Source: Folioceros fuciformis (taxonomy: Eukaryota > Anthocerotophyta > Anthocerotopsida > Anthocerotales). From it: 54,972 nt of DNA. The stretch spans positions 72,550 to 127,521 of the forward strand of contig JBNGIO010006183.1 of assembly GCA_049999805.1 (NCBI GenBank), written 5' to 3'. Below the pieces are notes generated by a model that saw only the letters and a list, made by a program, of their open reading frames with translations, did not search any database and was not told the DNA's origin. Numbering within the stretch: the stretch's first letter is position 1; every line of letters starts with the position of its first letter. The translations under genes and the position numbers were made by a program. Shown here in pieces: positions 1 through 12,140 of this stretch.

Positions 1-1713
1 CTGTGATGCTAGGAAGGGGGGGTCTGACAGCCTCGCCCAGCCCCAACAGCAACCATCAACAACAGTAGCAACCAGCATGGCATGCACATCAGCCTGCTCA
101 TCTGTAGTGGGCGAGCAGAGAGAGGAGTGAAAGTGCACGTCCATACGCGTGCGGGCCACCAATGCCTCCATGAGATGCGCATCATGGGCATCATCTTTCC
201 ACCGGGGCACCGGGACACTTGGGGGTACCGGGACATTGGGTGCACTGGGACACCGGGAAGAAGCATGCATCTCCGTCTCCGGGATCTTCCCAAGGACAGG
301 GACAGGGACAGGGAGAGGGACACGGACAGGGTCGACGTTGGGTTGCATTAATTTTAAGCAAAGCCCGGTGACGCCGGCATGATAAGAGCTCTGCACATAA
401 CCGTTTCCCGGGAGCAGAGCCTTTCATTGTTCGCTCCAGCCTGTGCCTGTGATTTATATCATCGCCCGCGTCGGCTCTTGCTAATTTGGAGCCGATGACG
501 GTTAATTCAAACTGGCCACCGCCCGCGCAACTTCAAACTGGGGTCCTTTCGTCCTGGGCCCCCGTACCTAATTACAGCAGCCGGCCCGGAGCCCTGCCCG
601 GCCCGGCTCGGACCTCCCTTTTATCACTCACCACATACTGTTATGTACATCGTCACATACCATACTTACAACTTTCCTTTTGACTCCGTGATGTCATATC
701 ATGGCTTGGGGACAAAGGCAGGCAACAGTCGGGAGTTGCAAAATTAGGCGGATATTTTGTAAGCAGCTGTGGACGGACTGCTCCGCAGGAAGCTTCAACC
801 TCAGCGCCTTAAAAGACGCGACGCGAGCAAATCGGAGTGACCGGATTCGCGGCCTGTGAGACGTGGAGTCGTGGCCCCATGCTGCCCATGTTCACCATGC
901 TGCCACATGTGTATATTGTACACATATACGCCCGGCCCATGCATCCCCCATGCATACCATGCAACAGGGGCTAATGGGAATGTTCCGTCTCCGATGCGTC
1001 AAGGCGGCTACTGGGCTCTTTTGTCGTCCACAACTACATGGTGTCTAAATAAATGACATCGCTTCTGCGATTCCCCGAGGCTGCGGCCGATGGCAAGGGC
1101 GACGGCCCGACACCCAGCCACCGTCACAGCCAAATGCTATTAGTCCACCGACTCCAGAGGGAGAGATGCACCCATGGCCATTTGTGTGGCTGCATTGCAT
1201 TAGCATTAGCATGAGCTGAGCTGTGAGCTGTGAACTGTACGCACTGCCCACCCAAGCGGAGAACACAGCACACCACAACACAACACAACACAACACAACA
1301 CACAGGCCCCTTCGTGTGACAGGTGTGTACAATTTCAAGCAGGCATAGCTACGAACTTCACATACATGCACGGCCCACGTCCCACGGCCCACGGCCCACG
1401 GCCCAGCGCCGGTGTACTGCTTGGTGTTGTCGACTTAGTGCGACTTGACCTGTCTCTCCCCAACGCATCATGGCTCCAACTTCTAACTGCCACCTTGGCT
1501 TCATTTCAAACTTACACACGCCAAATAGGTGGGTACGTCACGTCGCCGCTTCCGCTCCGCTCACCTCAGCTGCGCGCTCCGTCTCGCCCCGCGTCGCCCC
1601 CACCGCTAACTACACATATGTATGTACATACTGGCGGAATGAAATTTGATGCACGTACACATCACAAAAGCCCAATATAGCATTTATGTATTTTTGTCTA
1701 GCAAAGAGAACCT
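1..1713. other. No gene recognised; simple repeats
   Basis: I see no convincing coding gene here. The stretch holds short simple repeats: a GGGACA-like hexamer run near 294-320, a CAACA pentamer run near 1267-1303, and a repeated CCCACGG run near 1377-1405. Short open frames on both strands have no recognisable domain and are broken by low-complexity sequence. Confidence 0.5.
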
Positions 1714-1797
1714 TGCTAGCTGTGGGGTTTGAACCCACGCGTACTGCTGTACAGAAGATCTTAAGTCTTCCCCCTTAGACCACTCGGGCAAGCTAGC
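1714..1797 (-). tRNA. tRNA-Leu (UAA)
   Basis: Read on the minus strand this folds as a type-II tRNA. A perfect 7-bp acceptor stem (GCTAGCT with AGCTAGC) is followed by a discriminator A at 1714. The anticodon stem GAAGA/TCTTC encloses the loop CTTAAGA, giving anticodon UAA. A long variable arm and a T-loop with GGTTCAAACCC (the B box) complete it. There is no intron and no encoded CCA, as expected for a nuclear tRNA. The sequence does not resemble the intron-containing plastid trnL. Confidence 0.95.
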
Positions 1798-2911
1798 TCA
1801 GCTGCAACACTTGTGCATAAAAACAACTTACATATTCTTTTTGTAAAATGAGGTCACTATTTAAAGAAGGTGCCTTCCTGTCAGACTTGCCCCATCCGAA
1901 TGGAGGAAATCCGTGGAGGGTCCAGACTGTGAAGGATTTGCCGGACGAGCAGCCCGTGACGGGCCGCCACATAGCGTGGGGGCCCGGCCGCCTCTGGATG
2001 TAGCAGCACCCCAATATTGGGGCTCCGTCAATGCATCACAGGCTCCATGGGCCGATTGGCCACCGCCCGTGAACGCTCAAATCTCGAACCTCTCTACCCG
2101 TGAATCGTACAGTCTTTGTCTAACGCCTGTCACCCCAGAAGGCGAGCGACTCATAATGTCACATCAGGGTTTCGGGGATACCAGGGATTCCGTGTATGTT
2201 TGCATAAAAGCGCAGTGGCCAAGTATCCTCACACTGCACTTAGGTATATGCGCTTGCGCTGGGAGAGAGTGATGGGAGATTCGAATGAGGGATCACCACA
2301 TCTCCTGAGAGCCCGGCGGCAGGCCCGGGCTGGGAAGGACTCACCCAGTCTTTATTGTTGGAAGAATCGTTTTGTGGTCAAATACTCCCCACCTACTCTG
2401 CTACTTACATCCTGACCATCCGCAAGCATCTCTAACAGCTTCTGACCTCACCCAACTGGCTGCTATCATAGTCGAATGCCTCATCCGTCCGGTTCCCAGA
2501 TATTGTACAAAATACAAGCCTTAGCTCACCGGCCAGCAATGTGATTTGTGTTGCTGTCAGAGCTGTCTTTCCGGCCTACACATACTGCTCATGTCTCTGT
2601 GGAGGGAGTAGCTCACGTGCCAAGCTGAAACCCGCGCTACGCACTCAGCTGAGTAGCACGGAGGAGCCCCTCCTCAAAAACTTGACTTGTTCCCAGGCTA
2701 TTTCCACCCACTGACCTCAAGCAGAATGTGGAATGGCATTCCTCATCTGTCAAGGAGGCCTCACTAAAAAGGCAGGCAGCTCACTCTTCAGTTTGCAAAG
2801 CCCCTTCAAGTGGGTAACCACCTGGTTTTCAAGGTGCACAAGACCTGCAACTGGAACGCTGAAGCATCTTCACAGAGGTCACCCGCTCGAACTCGGTGCG
2901 CAACCCCGCAT
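1798..2911. other. Spacer and probable 3' region of the syntaxin gene
   Basis: No gene is recognised. The right-hand part should contain the 3' untranslated region of the minus-strand syntaxin gene that stops at 2912. Open frames on the plus strand here show no known domain. Confidence 0.4.
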
Positions 2912-4945
2912 TCAGAACACTATCTTTTTCACAACGAGGACGAAAAGCATGAAAACGATGGCAGCAACCAGAACCATCACGCATACAACCATCCCTCCTC
3001 TTTTCTGGGTTCTCTCTGCCTGAACATCAAACCACCCAATATGGTACAGTTGTCAGTCCCAGGCACCGACGCCTAAGCACTCTTCGTTCAATGCAGCATC
3101 TAGACAAGAGAATACTGATCAAACTTCTCTTCTGTCCACAAGATCAGATGATAGTACCCTTTTCACCCACCTGCACCAACTCTTTCACACCCTGCTCCAC
3201 AGAAACTGCAACGTTCTGAATGTTGAAGTCGATGCGATCCACAATGGTACCCTAGTCCCCATAAAGCATCGCACATTTCATAAGAACGACAAACATTTAT
3301 TTACTGCTGATTGTGTACAACCTGACTATGGACAACCTTAAATGGTTTCACTGAGCCTCATAGACTTTACTGAGAACTGCATTGAGACAAACCTGATCAA
3401 TAACAAGCGTAGCAAGCTCTTTCATGATTTGGGCCAAGTCATTCACTGAGGTCACAATCTGGAAACACAAGGTCAATTTATCAGGCATCGGCACTGCACC
3501 GTTCCAGCTGCCGGACCTATCTAACGGCTGTTTCACCTACCTCACTACAATCACGTCACTAATCACTATTCCGACATGTCCAAACTCTAAGCGTTTAGAG
3601 GCACCATCCAGCAGCCAGACAAAAAGATGGACTGTGTTCTCTTGTTATATACCTGCGTGATTTCCTTTTCTCTCTCCTGCGAAATTGCTTCGCTCTGCTT
3701 GAGTAAGGCGACTTGCTGCTCGTTAAATCCCTGCATAGGAAGGCTTCTTACATTCATTCCACATATTGCTGCTGAGCAAATGGTATCCTGCTGGAAAGGA
3801 CATGACGGAACAAGGACGGAAATGACAACGCGCCTCACCGGGTCAAAAAATGAGGTATCTTCCTCCCGTCTGCTCTGCAAATTTACACCAATACCATCTG
3901 CTGATCCTCCCTGTTTTGTCACAAGTCAGCGGTCAGCCAACCTGTTGGTAACAAGTTCATGTCGTCTGAGTAAGGGTGTAATCAAACCGGGGATGGGAGA
4001 GGCCACAAACGAGCACCTCTTGTTGCTGTCGTAGTCTCTGCAAATAGCCTTTCTGCTGCTTGCGAAACTCGATGGACAGGGTCTGCAAATCTGTGGCCAA
4101 CGACCTCTGCAGCAAAAATTGAGAGGCGACGTAAAATGNNNNNNNNNNNNNNNNNNNNNNNNNNNNNNNNNNNNNNNNNNNNNNNNNNNNNNNNNNNNNN
4201 NNNNNNNNNNNNNNNNNNNNNNNNNNNNNNNNNNNNNNACTTCATGCAGAGCTGCAATTTCGAGAAACCTACCTGCACATTCAGGCGTAGGTTTGCATCT
4301 TCCTGAGAGCCTGGTACTTTTGACAGTCGCTGGAGTCTCTGCTCACTCTTCTTCAACAATTTGGTCACCTCACTACTGAGCAGCTCTACAGTATACTGGT
4401 CGCCAGCATCATCATCAAAGGTAGGCATCAAAGCCCTGCCATGTGCTTTAGCTAACTCTGCCATTTTGCTCCGTATAGTCTGCATGTCTGCTTGAACCTG
4501 CTCCGAGACATCTACCCAGGCTGGGGGGAGGCTGACAGCCACAGACCCTGCCCTACAACACAGTTCACCACAATTGAATCTTTTGATCTGCTAGCAGCAC
4601 TCTCAATTCAAGTTCCGAGACAAAAACAAGTGCAAGCCTTCTCCTGGACGGCAAATAGCAGGCACGTACATGGACAGCACTCTGACTGCTTCTTGACTAA
4701 ATGATCGTGGGGGCAAAAAAAAAAAAAAAAACAGAAAAAAACCACAGATCAAGCAAGTGCCAGGGCGGACAAGCCAATGCATACCGAGAAGAGTCCGGGC
4801 CTCCAGGCTGCTTGAGCAGAGGAGCCGCAACCAGCTCTATACTAGCCCCGGCGGCGGAGGCAGACGAAGCTCCTGGAAAGGGCCGCACCTGCCGTAGCGC
4901 ATCTCGGTACTTCCGGAAAAGCGCCGTCTGATTCCGCGTGGCCAT
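2912..4945 (-). CDS. SYP4: SYP4-type Qa-SNARE (trans-Golgi syntaxin)
   Basis: Eight exons (minus): 4945-4785, 4552-4273, 4106-4017, 3910-3839, 3730-3653, 3458-3393, 3251-3171, 3019-2912, giving 311 residues. The start MATRNQTALFRKYRDALR is the hallmark N-terminus of plant SYP41/42/43. Exon 2 carries PPAWVDVSEQV and KMAELAKAHGRALMP of the Habc region. The Qa-SNARE motif spans about 205-275 (KQSEAISQEREKEI, VNDLAQIMKELATLVIDQ, GTIVDRIDFNIQNV), with the ionic-layer Gln at 249, the last residue of exon 6. A C-terminal anchor runs from about 284 to 306 and ends in KKIVF. In plants this family mediates fusion at the trans-Golgi network with SYP61 and VTI12. Intron 2 contains a 100-N gap, but the exons either side join in frame, so no coding sequence appears lost. 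One Lys usual before AERTQ is absent. Confidence 0.96.
4139..4238. other. Assembly gap (100 N)
   Basis: A run of exactly 100 N inside intron 2 of the syntaxin gene. The flanking exons continue in frame, so it probably hides only intron sequence. Confidence 0.99.
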
Positions 4946-5938
4946 AGCGCCAGATCTGCTCCCCGATCAGCACCGGCACACCAGAATTTCTCCAGATCCG
5001 ATCTCGCCAATGCTACAACGTCTCTCAGTGTTGGAAATCGAGTCCGGTCGTGAAGGAGTGGCAGGCGCGTGGGAAAACGGCCGGCAGGTGAAGACAATCG
5101 AAAGGCACCGCGGAGGGAGGCGGCCATCGCTGCGGGTGCGAGCGACGGTCCATGGCACCATCCATGCAACGCACCAACCTCTCCTTTCGGCGCTCCTGCT
5201 TCGAGTCCTGTGCCCCTCACGCTAGCTGCTCGACCTCACTAACTATTATGCCCCGCCTGGATTTTGCCCTCTTCACACCTGACCTTTACCTTACTTCAAG
5301 CTAAACCTGTTAATGCCAGCCCAGGAGGTCAGAAGTGGATTTATTGTAGGAATTTACCGCACGGATTTACCTCATTCACTGTGGTGAATGCATTGGCTTG
5401 GATGGGTAAGTGCAGGTACATACAGGCCTCGCCTGATGCAGTGCTTGGGTGATCCACCTGCTTGCACTTGTTCCAAAAATCGCTTCAAAGCATTTGGGCT
5501 GACTGTGCTCAATTACGGGCCTGTATGTAGCGGATTGCTCGGAATGTGCGGTTGGCAGGAGCACAGTTTTTGATTCTTGTCTGCCGTGGCTGGTCCCTGA
5601 GCAGCACGGTGGCATGAAGGGTTACTCTATTGGTGCGATCACTTGAAAATCGCCCTCGGTAGCAGCAAGCTATGCAGGACTTCAAGGACGTTGATCTGTC
5701 CCCGGGCTTTGGAGTGCTAATCTAAGGTTGACGTCATCGCTGCAGAGGGTAAGTCCGTGTCCAGAATGTGCTTGAGCAAGTCCAACGAAAGGATGATGAC
5801 CAGAGGTAGCGGGTGACATCTTGCATTTCTGAGCTCAATTGGAAGCTGATTTTGCTGGCAGAGACGTGGTTTGGCGGTGCAGGTTATGAATTAGGTGTTC
5901 ATGTTAGCATTTGAGTCCTGATATTTACCTTAGAAGGA
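4946..5938. promoter_or_regulatory. Shared spacer of divergent SYP4 and OMA1 genes
   Basis: These 993 bases separate the start codons of two genes read in opposite directions, so they must hold both promoters and both 5' untranslated regions. The half next to the syntaxin gene is GC-rich and the rest is mixed. I see no TATA box I would defend for either gene. Confidence 0.5.
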
Positions 5939-7948
5939 ATGGCTCGAGCACTGCTTAAGTCAAGGGAACTGTTACACTTTGCGTATGGCAGTTTTACAAC
6001 TGTGAAGGAGTCTGTCTGTAAGGAGTTCCCTGTGTACAAGCACCCCTCTCTCAATTCTTATCTTCTGGTGGAGGCGGTCAAGGGGTGCAGAGCAGATTGG
6101 TTGAAACACATAGCTCGTCTCCAGAGGGATGGCGGCTGGATCAAGCATTTGCATAAGATGGTTGGGGTCGGGCCCAGCGTTGCTACAACAGTGTCGACGA
6201 GTTCTCGGAGTTTTGGACCCTCCAAGGTGGATGTCAGGGGCTTTCTTACTCATAGTAGAAATGTGCAAGGTGTGGTGGCTCGTGAATTCTGCAAGGTCTC
6301 TACTGGTGGATCCTTTACTACTCCAAGTGTGTCATTTTCATCTACGCCGGGAGCAGCTTGGTCTCGGCTTGGCTCCCGAATCAAGAGCGTCCAGAGTGCG
6401 AATCGGGGAATCCTTGCTTCAGGACGTAGGAGGTTCTATCACATTGATGAAGAAGGGGTCCAGCATTTCAAGGCAAGAGGGCCACGTGCCTGGCTCAAAA
6501 GGCCACAAGGAGGTTATCTGTCGGATAGGAGAGTCATTCTTGTTTTCGTTCTTGCTAGTGGTTTGACATACATCTATTTCACGCACTTGGAGATCGTGCC
6601 TTACACCCACCGCAAGCACTTTGTGCTGTTGCCACCAGATTCGGAAGTACAAATTGGAGAGGATGAGTTTGAGAAAGTAAGTCATCTTCTTTGGAGTTAC
6701 TACCCTAGCATTCGTCGCAGTCTTCAGTTCTGTTTAGCTAAACGAGTCTTCCTAGTCGGCTTTCTTATGCCTAGACCTGAGATTCTATGGAGCTTATCAA
6801 GTCACGTACGGGTCACGCCAGTTCGTTGTCATCATGCTATCCATCAGGTTACCAACTCAACTGCATGTGCAGCTCAAGAAGCAGTGGAGAAGGGAGATGC
6901 TGCCACCAATTCATCCAGCTACAATCCGTGTTCACAGAGTTGCAGAGAAAATCATAGAGTCAGTGATGTCTGCGGTTGGTCTGGGACAGAAGCAATGGGG
7001 AGGGCTGCATCATGGTTTCGACAAACATCCAGATCTGATGTACTTGGGACCTGATGGTGGGAGTCCAGAACGTGTGCTTCATTCCCATGCAGATCCTGTG
7101 GACGTGTATGGTGATGAACATCTTGATGAGGAATGGGTGGAGCAGAGTAGAGAGAAGGGATTGCAGAAAGGCCAGGAGTCAGACTTGAGGCACATCAAGC
7201 TCATGAAATGGGAAATTATCGTGGTTGATCTTCCTGTACTTAATGCAATGTGTTTACCAGGCGGGAAGATTGTTGTCTTCACAGGCCTTCTTGATAAGAT
7301 TCCATCGGATACTGAGATTGCAACGGTACTAGGTCATGAGGTGAGCAAGCTAGCAGTGATGCCATGGAGAATGAGACAGTCCTGCTGCGTCATCATTTTC
7401 ATCATTCTATTGCTGATTTACATGCAGATTGCCCACGCGGTCGCACGACATGTGGGAGAGAAGCTAACGCAGGGAGTCTGGTTGGGGTTCCTCAAGCTTA
7501 CTGCTTTGGTTTTTTTCAATATGCCTGCCATCATCAGTGACATTTCGGATCTCCTTATTGGACTTCCCTATTCGAGAAAGTAAGCATGTCTTCCTCTAGG
7601 CACAGTGTTCGGCGACGAAGTGGTTGCTTACAACTTGCTAGGAAAGTTGAGTGAACTGAGTAGGAACATAAATCTGAATCGCCTGTGTTTTGCAGAATGG
7701 AAATGGAAGCAGATCATATCGGGTTGATTTTGATGGCTGCATCAGGCTATAATCCGGTGGTTGCACCATCATTTTATGAGAAGCTGGGAAAGCTTGAAAA
7801 GGCCCCTGAATATCTGCAGTATCTGTCAACTCATCCATCGGGGAAGAAAAGAGGGGAGTCTCTCAGAGATAGTGAGACTATGAAACGTGCAATACGACTG
7901 TATGAGCAACGACTACAGGGGCAAGTCGATCTTCGCCGCTATCTTTGA
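5939..7948 (+). CDS. OMA1: OMA1-like mitochondrial zinc metalloprotease (M48)
   Basis: Four exons: 5939-6676, 6873-7340, 7428-7579, 7696-7948, giving 536 residues. The zinc site is HEIAH (401-405) within GHEIAHAVARH, with the distal acidic ligand in MEMEADHIGL (about 454-463). Before it come a single membrane segment near 198-214 (VILVFVLASGLTYIYF) and the family blocks VPYTHRKHFVLL, KIVVFTGLLDK, LPYSRK and LSTHPSGKKR. In known eukaryotes OMA1 is an inner-membrane stress protease that cleaves OPA1-type and other membrane substrates. The first 190 residues are poorly conserved, basic and Ser-rich, as expected for a mitochondrial targeting leader, so the exact start is the least certain part. 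Intron 2 falls inside the zinc motif, between Glu402 and Ile403. The gene shares a spacer with SYP4 and converges on the NEK gene. Confidence 0.95.
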
Positions 7949-8239
7949 TGTGCAAGAAGTTTTTTTTGAAGGAAAAATGGCAGTCGAGGCACGTGTTCGA
8001 AAATGCTGTACCAAGCCGGGAATAGCGGTGGGGATAATCGATGGAGATACCCAACCCTGGACTAGCTGGTATACGGGAGGGTCGCAAGCGTCTTTGTGAG
8101 GTATCAATCGACGTACCGGTTTAGCCATGTGTTTCTTTATGGGCACGGGAAGCACCCAAGTTTTGTCCACTGCACAGGCTGTCTGCCGCTTCTGCTGAAA
8201 CGTATGTACGTAGAAGACGTTTCGTCTACAGTTTACCGA

Positions 8240-8490
8240 ACACAAAAATGGTATGTTTGTGTAAGTTGTAGCTCGGTTTTCTAACTACCAAACAAACAAA
8301 GTAGTATATACGTTGGTGTCAGCTGTTGCTCGTTCTTGAGCTACCGAACAAACAAAGTCGTACTTTTGTGTAAGCTGTTGCTTGTTCTTGAGCTACCGAA
8401 CAAACAAAGTCGTATTTTTGTGTAAGCTGTTGCGGGTCACTTAGCTACAGAATAGACAAATTATGTGTCGGTGTGTATGCTGTCGCTCGA
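8240..8490 (+). repeat. Tandem repeat of about 52 bp, five copies
   Basis: Repeated core GTAAGCTGTTGC, then GAGCTACCGAACAAACAAAG. Copies of the core begin near 8261, 8318, 8370, 8422 and 8475, giving steps of 57, 52, 52 and 53 bp. The array lies between the convergent OMA1 and NEK genes, 300-550 bases past the OMA1 stop codon, and may be transcribed as 3' untranslated sequence of either gene. Confidence 0.85.
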
Positions 8491-8862
8491 TTAATTACGA
8501 AGCTGTAAGCGAATTAGCTGTAGCTGTCGCTGCTTTAGTGTCTGGAGGATAATGCCTCCGACAAGGTTTGCACCAACAAAGTGGAAACCTGGCAGGAGTC
8601 CCTGTCGCCGTCAAGAAAGTGAGGAAGAATGTACGACAATGTCGAGGATAATAACCAAAAATCGTTATCGGCAAGGCACATTTGCCAATGAACGGATCAA
8701 TATACAAACGACGCACATGCATGAGGTCGGGCAGAACCTCTTCCAAATTACTTTGCTATAGCCAGCTTGCCACTGTGTTCATCCTTCCGTTGAAAAGTAG
8801 GCTTTGTCTGATGCAGAGGCACACATTACGTCTACCGATCAGGAGGCCATTCATTCGAAGTT

Positions 8863-11800
8863 CTAGTGATGAGGACGGGAATAAACTATACTGGAACAAA
8901 AGCAAGAGAAATGAGAACCAACCTTTACTGGAACAAGGCCAGGGGGCTGGGGGATTTTTGATGCGGTCGCAGGAGCTCGTGAAAGAGTTGGTGTTGCTTT
9001 CGGTGCTGCAAGAGAACCCTTGGATGGCGCTTTTGGCGTACTCACAGGAGATTTCGCAGTCCCTGAGGTCCCTAATGCGGATCTGGATGCTACGGTGAGA
9101 GGACCTTTGGGAGCTGAGAGAGGGGCTCGAGGAGATGGCACTCGAGGTGTTGACAGAGGGGCTCGGGGAGTAGCAGACTTAGGAGCGCTAGGAATCTTGG
9201 TAGCTACAGGCTGAAGAACAATGGGTGCATCTCTCACCCTTGGCACAAAAGAAGGTGCAGGGGTTGGATTCCGGGGAGTACCATTCAGGACTTTTGGTTT
9301 CTCTGAGACAAGAAGCTTTTCCGGTGGATCTACCTTGAGAGGTTGAGGAGACTCTAGCACCTTAGGGAGTTGAGGAGACTCTAACACCTTGGGGGATTGA
9401 GGAGGCTCTACCACCTTAGGAGGCTGAGGAGACTCTAACACGGCTGTCGACTCTGCCGGCACATCTGAAGGTGGACTTCTAGGGGACAGTGAAACAGTGA
9501 GACTGACAGGTTCCGCTGCAGTTGGAGACGGCTGGGAGTGGTGGTCATCCTCTCCAGAGCCGACGGCCGCGACTGTGTCAGGAGCCTCCGGACTTCGTAC
9601 ATAAGCTTGTTTGAATCGCCTGTTCAGGGCTGCATTCTGCTCCTTGGGAGAGAGAATTCTAGGACCGGCCAAAGAGAGTCTGTTCAACCGCTTGTTATTC
9701 ACCATAGGCGATAGAGAGGGAAGAGGCTTTCCCAAAGGCTTTGGCTTGGACTCTGCTGACTCAACGACAGGTTTGGTAGCCACTGTAGTGGTGGGCTTCG
9801 CATCATTTCCTGGCAACAACGCAGTGTGTCACCTCCTTGAACAGCGCAACGGAAGGACAAAAGCAAACGCAAGGGAGGAACAGGCTGGCAGTTCAGTAAC
9901 CTCGGCTTGACAGAACTGCTCGAGGCGGCCTAACAACTGCAGCAACATCTGATTTTGCGATCCGCGGGGCAGCTACCCTTACACTCGCCACACCTGCCGA
10001 TTCAGATTAGGCCTTAAAGTGTGAACTTCCAACCAATCCGGAAAGCAGCAAGACAGGCTGAGAGAATGGCACCAGGCCAGGGTAGCGGTGTACCAGATTG
10101 GCGCTTGACAGATACTACAGGTCCATTCGAAGTGGGTATGGCAATGCGAACAGGGCTCGGAGCCCTTACTTTGAGCCCAGTAGCTGACCTTGCAAGATTG
10201 ACCTTGGGTATTTTTGATTTTGGACTTGATGATGGCTCTGAAACGCAAACCAAGCCGTGGCCCTCACCCCGTGAGTACCGTAGGAAGAATATGCATAAGC
10301 AACCGTAAACCTCTTAGAAATACCTGGTTGCTCCCCCATTGTCTTTCTTCTAGGGACGTACAAGCGAATAGAGGGCGGTGCTAGGTGATAATGTGCTCGC
10401 ACAAGGGGGTGGATCAAGACCTCCTTGGACGACAGCCTCCATGCCTGCCACAGGCATTCACTCAGAACAAAAAAGAAAAGAAGAAAAGAAATAGGGCCAC
10501 CAGCACAAGTGGTATCAAAGCCGGGCAAAAAGAATCCCGTACCTGGTCTGTATTCAACAAGTGCTTCAATACAGTAGTAAGCCCACTGCTAAAATGCGCT
10601 GGTATTGGTGGATATTCACCCTGTAGAAGCTGTAAACAGACTGGTGTCATTAGCTCTGTGACCCCTCCTATCAAACCAGTGTACGGCCCAAAGAGGCCCG
10701 CTGTTGCTCACCTTGGCCCTCAGGTCAAATAAAGTTTGACCTCGGAAGGGTATGGACAGCGCAGCCAGCTCATAAAGCACGCAACCAAGAGCCCACATAT
10801 CACTGCTGAAAGTGTATGGTTCGTTCTTCCAAATCTGAGGGAGGACACTCATCATCGTCAGTCGGGGATGGCCTACTTAGGGGAAAACTGAGATAAGGCG
10901 TACCTGACACATGAGGGCCTTGACCAAGACAATACCTCGGGAGCCATGTAATGGGGTGTTCCAATCTGAGTGGTGCCCATGGACTGCTTGAGCAGCTTCG
11001 GTACCTGGAACCGAAACAGGCAAATGTTAGCCACTCTGTTTAGTTTCTTAGAAGAAGAGCATTTCGACTGAGACTAGCAAACTGAGCAGACAGGTGCTCC
11101 CCAACAGGAAAATCTAGTTTCGACTGAAAACGCATACCCCAAGATCTCCAATTTTTATGGAGTTATTGTCAAGTAGCATCACGTTTGCTGATTTAATATC
11201 CCTGCGCAGAGAAGGTTGTCCCATCGATGATCAATCTAATGGCAACAGACACAGGCAGCGGAAGCCAAAGTAGTGGGAAAGCAGAGGTACCTGTGGATAA
11301 GCTGGTATGAATGTAGAGCCACTATTCCTCGAAGAATCTGTTGATCCCATTATCAAGGTGGTCAATCAGACGCCATGGTCACCCACTCGCAATATGGATT
11401 GAAGGAGTTGGTTGGAGCCTCCATGACCTTTCGTGCTTACCTGAATGAAATATGACCAAATCTGCGACTCATCAAAGAGCTGAGCACGATTCCTGCAGTC
11501 GCCACACCATCGTCAGTAGGTTGTAGTGAATAGAAGGTGAAGCAAGGCCCACCCATTGCCACCACTGCGGCGGTTAGTGCTAAGCTCAAACCTGATAAGC
11601 TTGGCTAGGTCGCCTCTTTCGCAGTATTCCATAACAGTGTACAATTTGTCACCTTCCACAAAGGCATCGTAGTACTTGATCTGGTGTACAGGCGAAACTG
11701 CAGGTATGAATCATACGGGGAAAGCTGGGGTGCTCTCAATCTACTGAGGGCCAACTATCCGGCATGTTGAGCGGCATGAGGAGTAATCCAGGCATACCAC

Positions 11801-12140
11801 ATTCTGGTGCCTCACAGTCGAAAGCAGGTGAATCTGTTTGACAGCTTCATCTCGTTCTTCCTGAACACACAGCTGGCACCTGTGAGGCACGTGCAGTTAG
11901 CTAGGCAAAGGCAATGCTGGGGCTGCAGGAATCACAGACCTGAGACATGTGCACGACAGTGCATTCCTTCATGGCACAGATCAAGCCATCAGCGATTCTT
12001 CTGACCTTGTGCACAGTACCATGAGATCCTTTTCCCACGAGTCCCTTCACAACATAGTTCTTCTGAACTATGGACTGCGCCTTCTCAGCCTGCTTGGTCT
12101 GACTTGGGCCCGTCTCTTTCTCAACTTTCGGTTTCCCCAT
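8863..12140 (-). CDS. NIMA-related (NEK-type) Ser/Thr protein kinase
   Basis: Twelve exons (minus): 12140-11940, 11860-11798, 11680-11592, 11492-11441, 11337-11291, 11201-11138, 11004-10936, 10834-10712, 10620-10543, 10444-10324, 10237-10094, 9809-8863, giving 665 residues. The kinase domain spans about 30-285: Gly-rich loop GKGSHGTV (about 37-44), ATP-binding Lys58 in AMKE, MEYCERGDLAKLI, catalytic HRDIKSAN (about 150-157), metal-binding DLG (170-172; DLG rather than DFG is usual in NEKs), and IGTPHYMAPE ending at 195. The tail (about 300-665) is rich in Pro, Ser, Ala and Lys and holds four imperfect PQ(P/S/L)PKVxE(S/P) repeats near 475-510. NEKs act in cell-cycle, microtubule or ciliary control. 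The tail and glycine loop look closer to algal FA2-like NEKs than to flowering-plant NEK1-6, which is inference only. ATG 12140 is chosen because an in-frame stop lies about 50 bases upstream. Confidence 0.92.
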
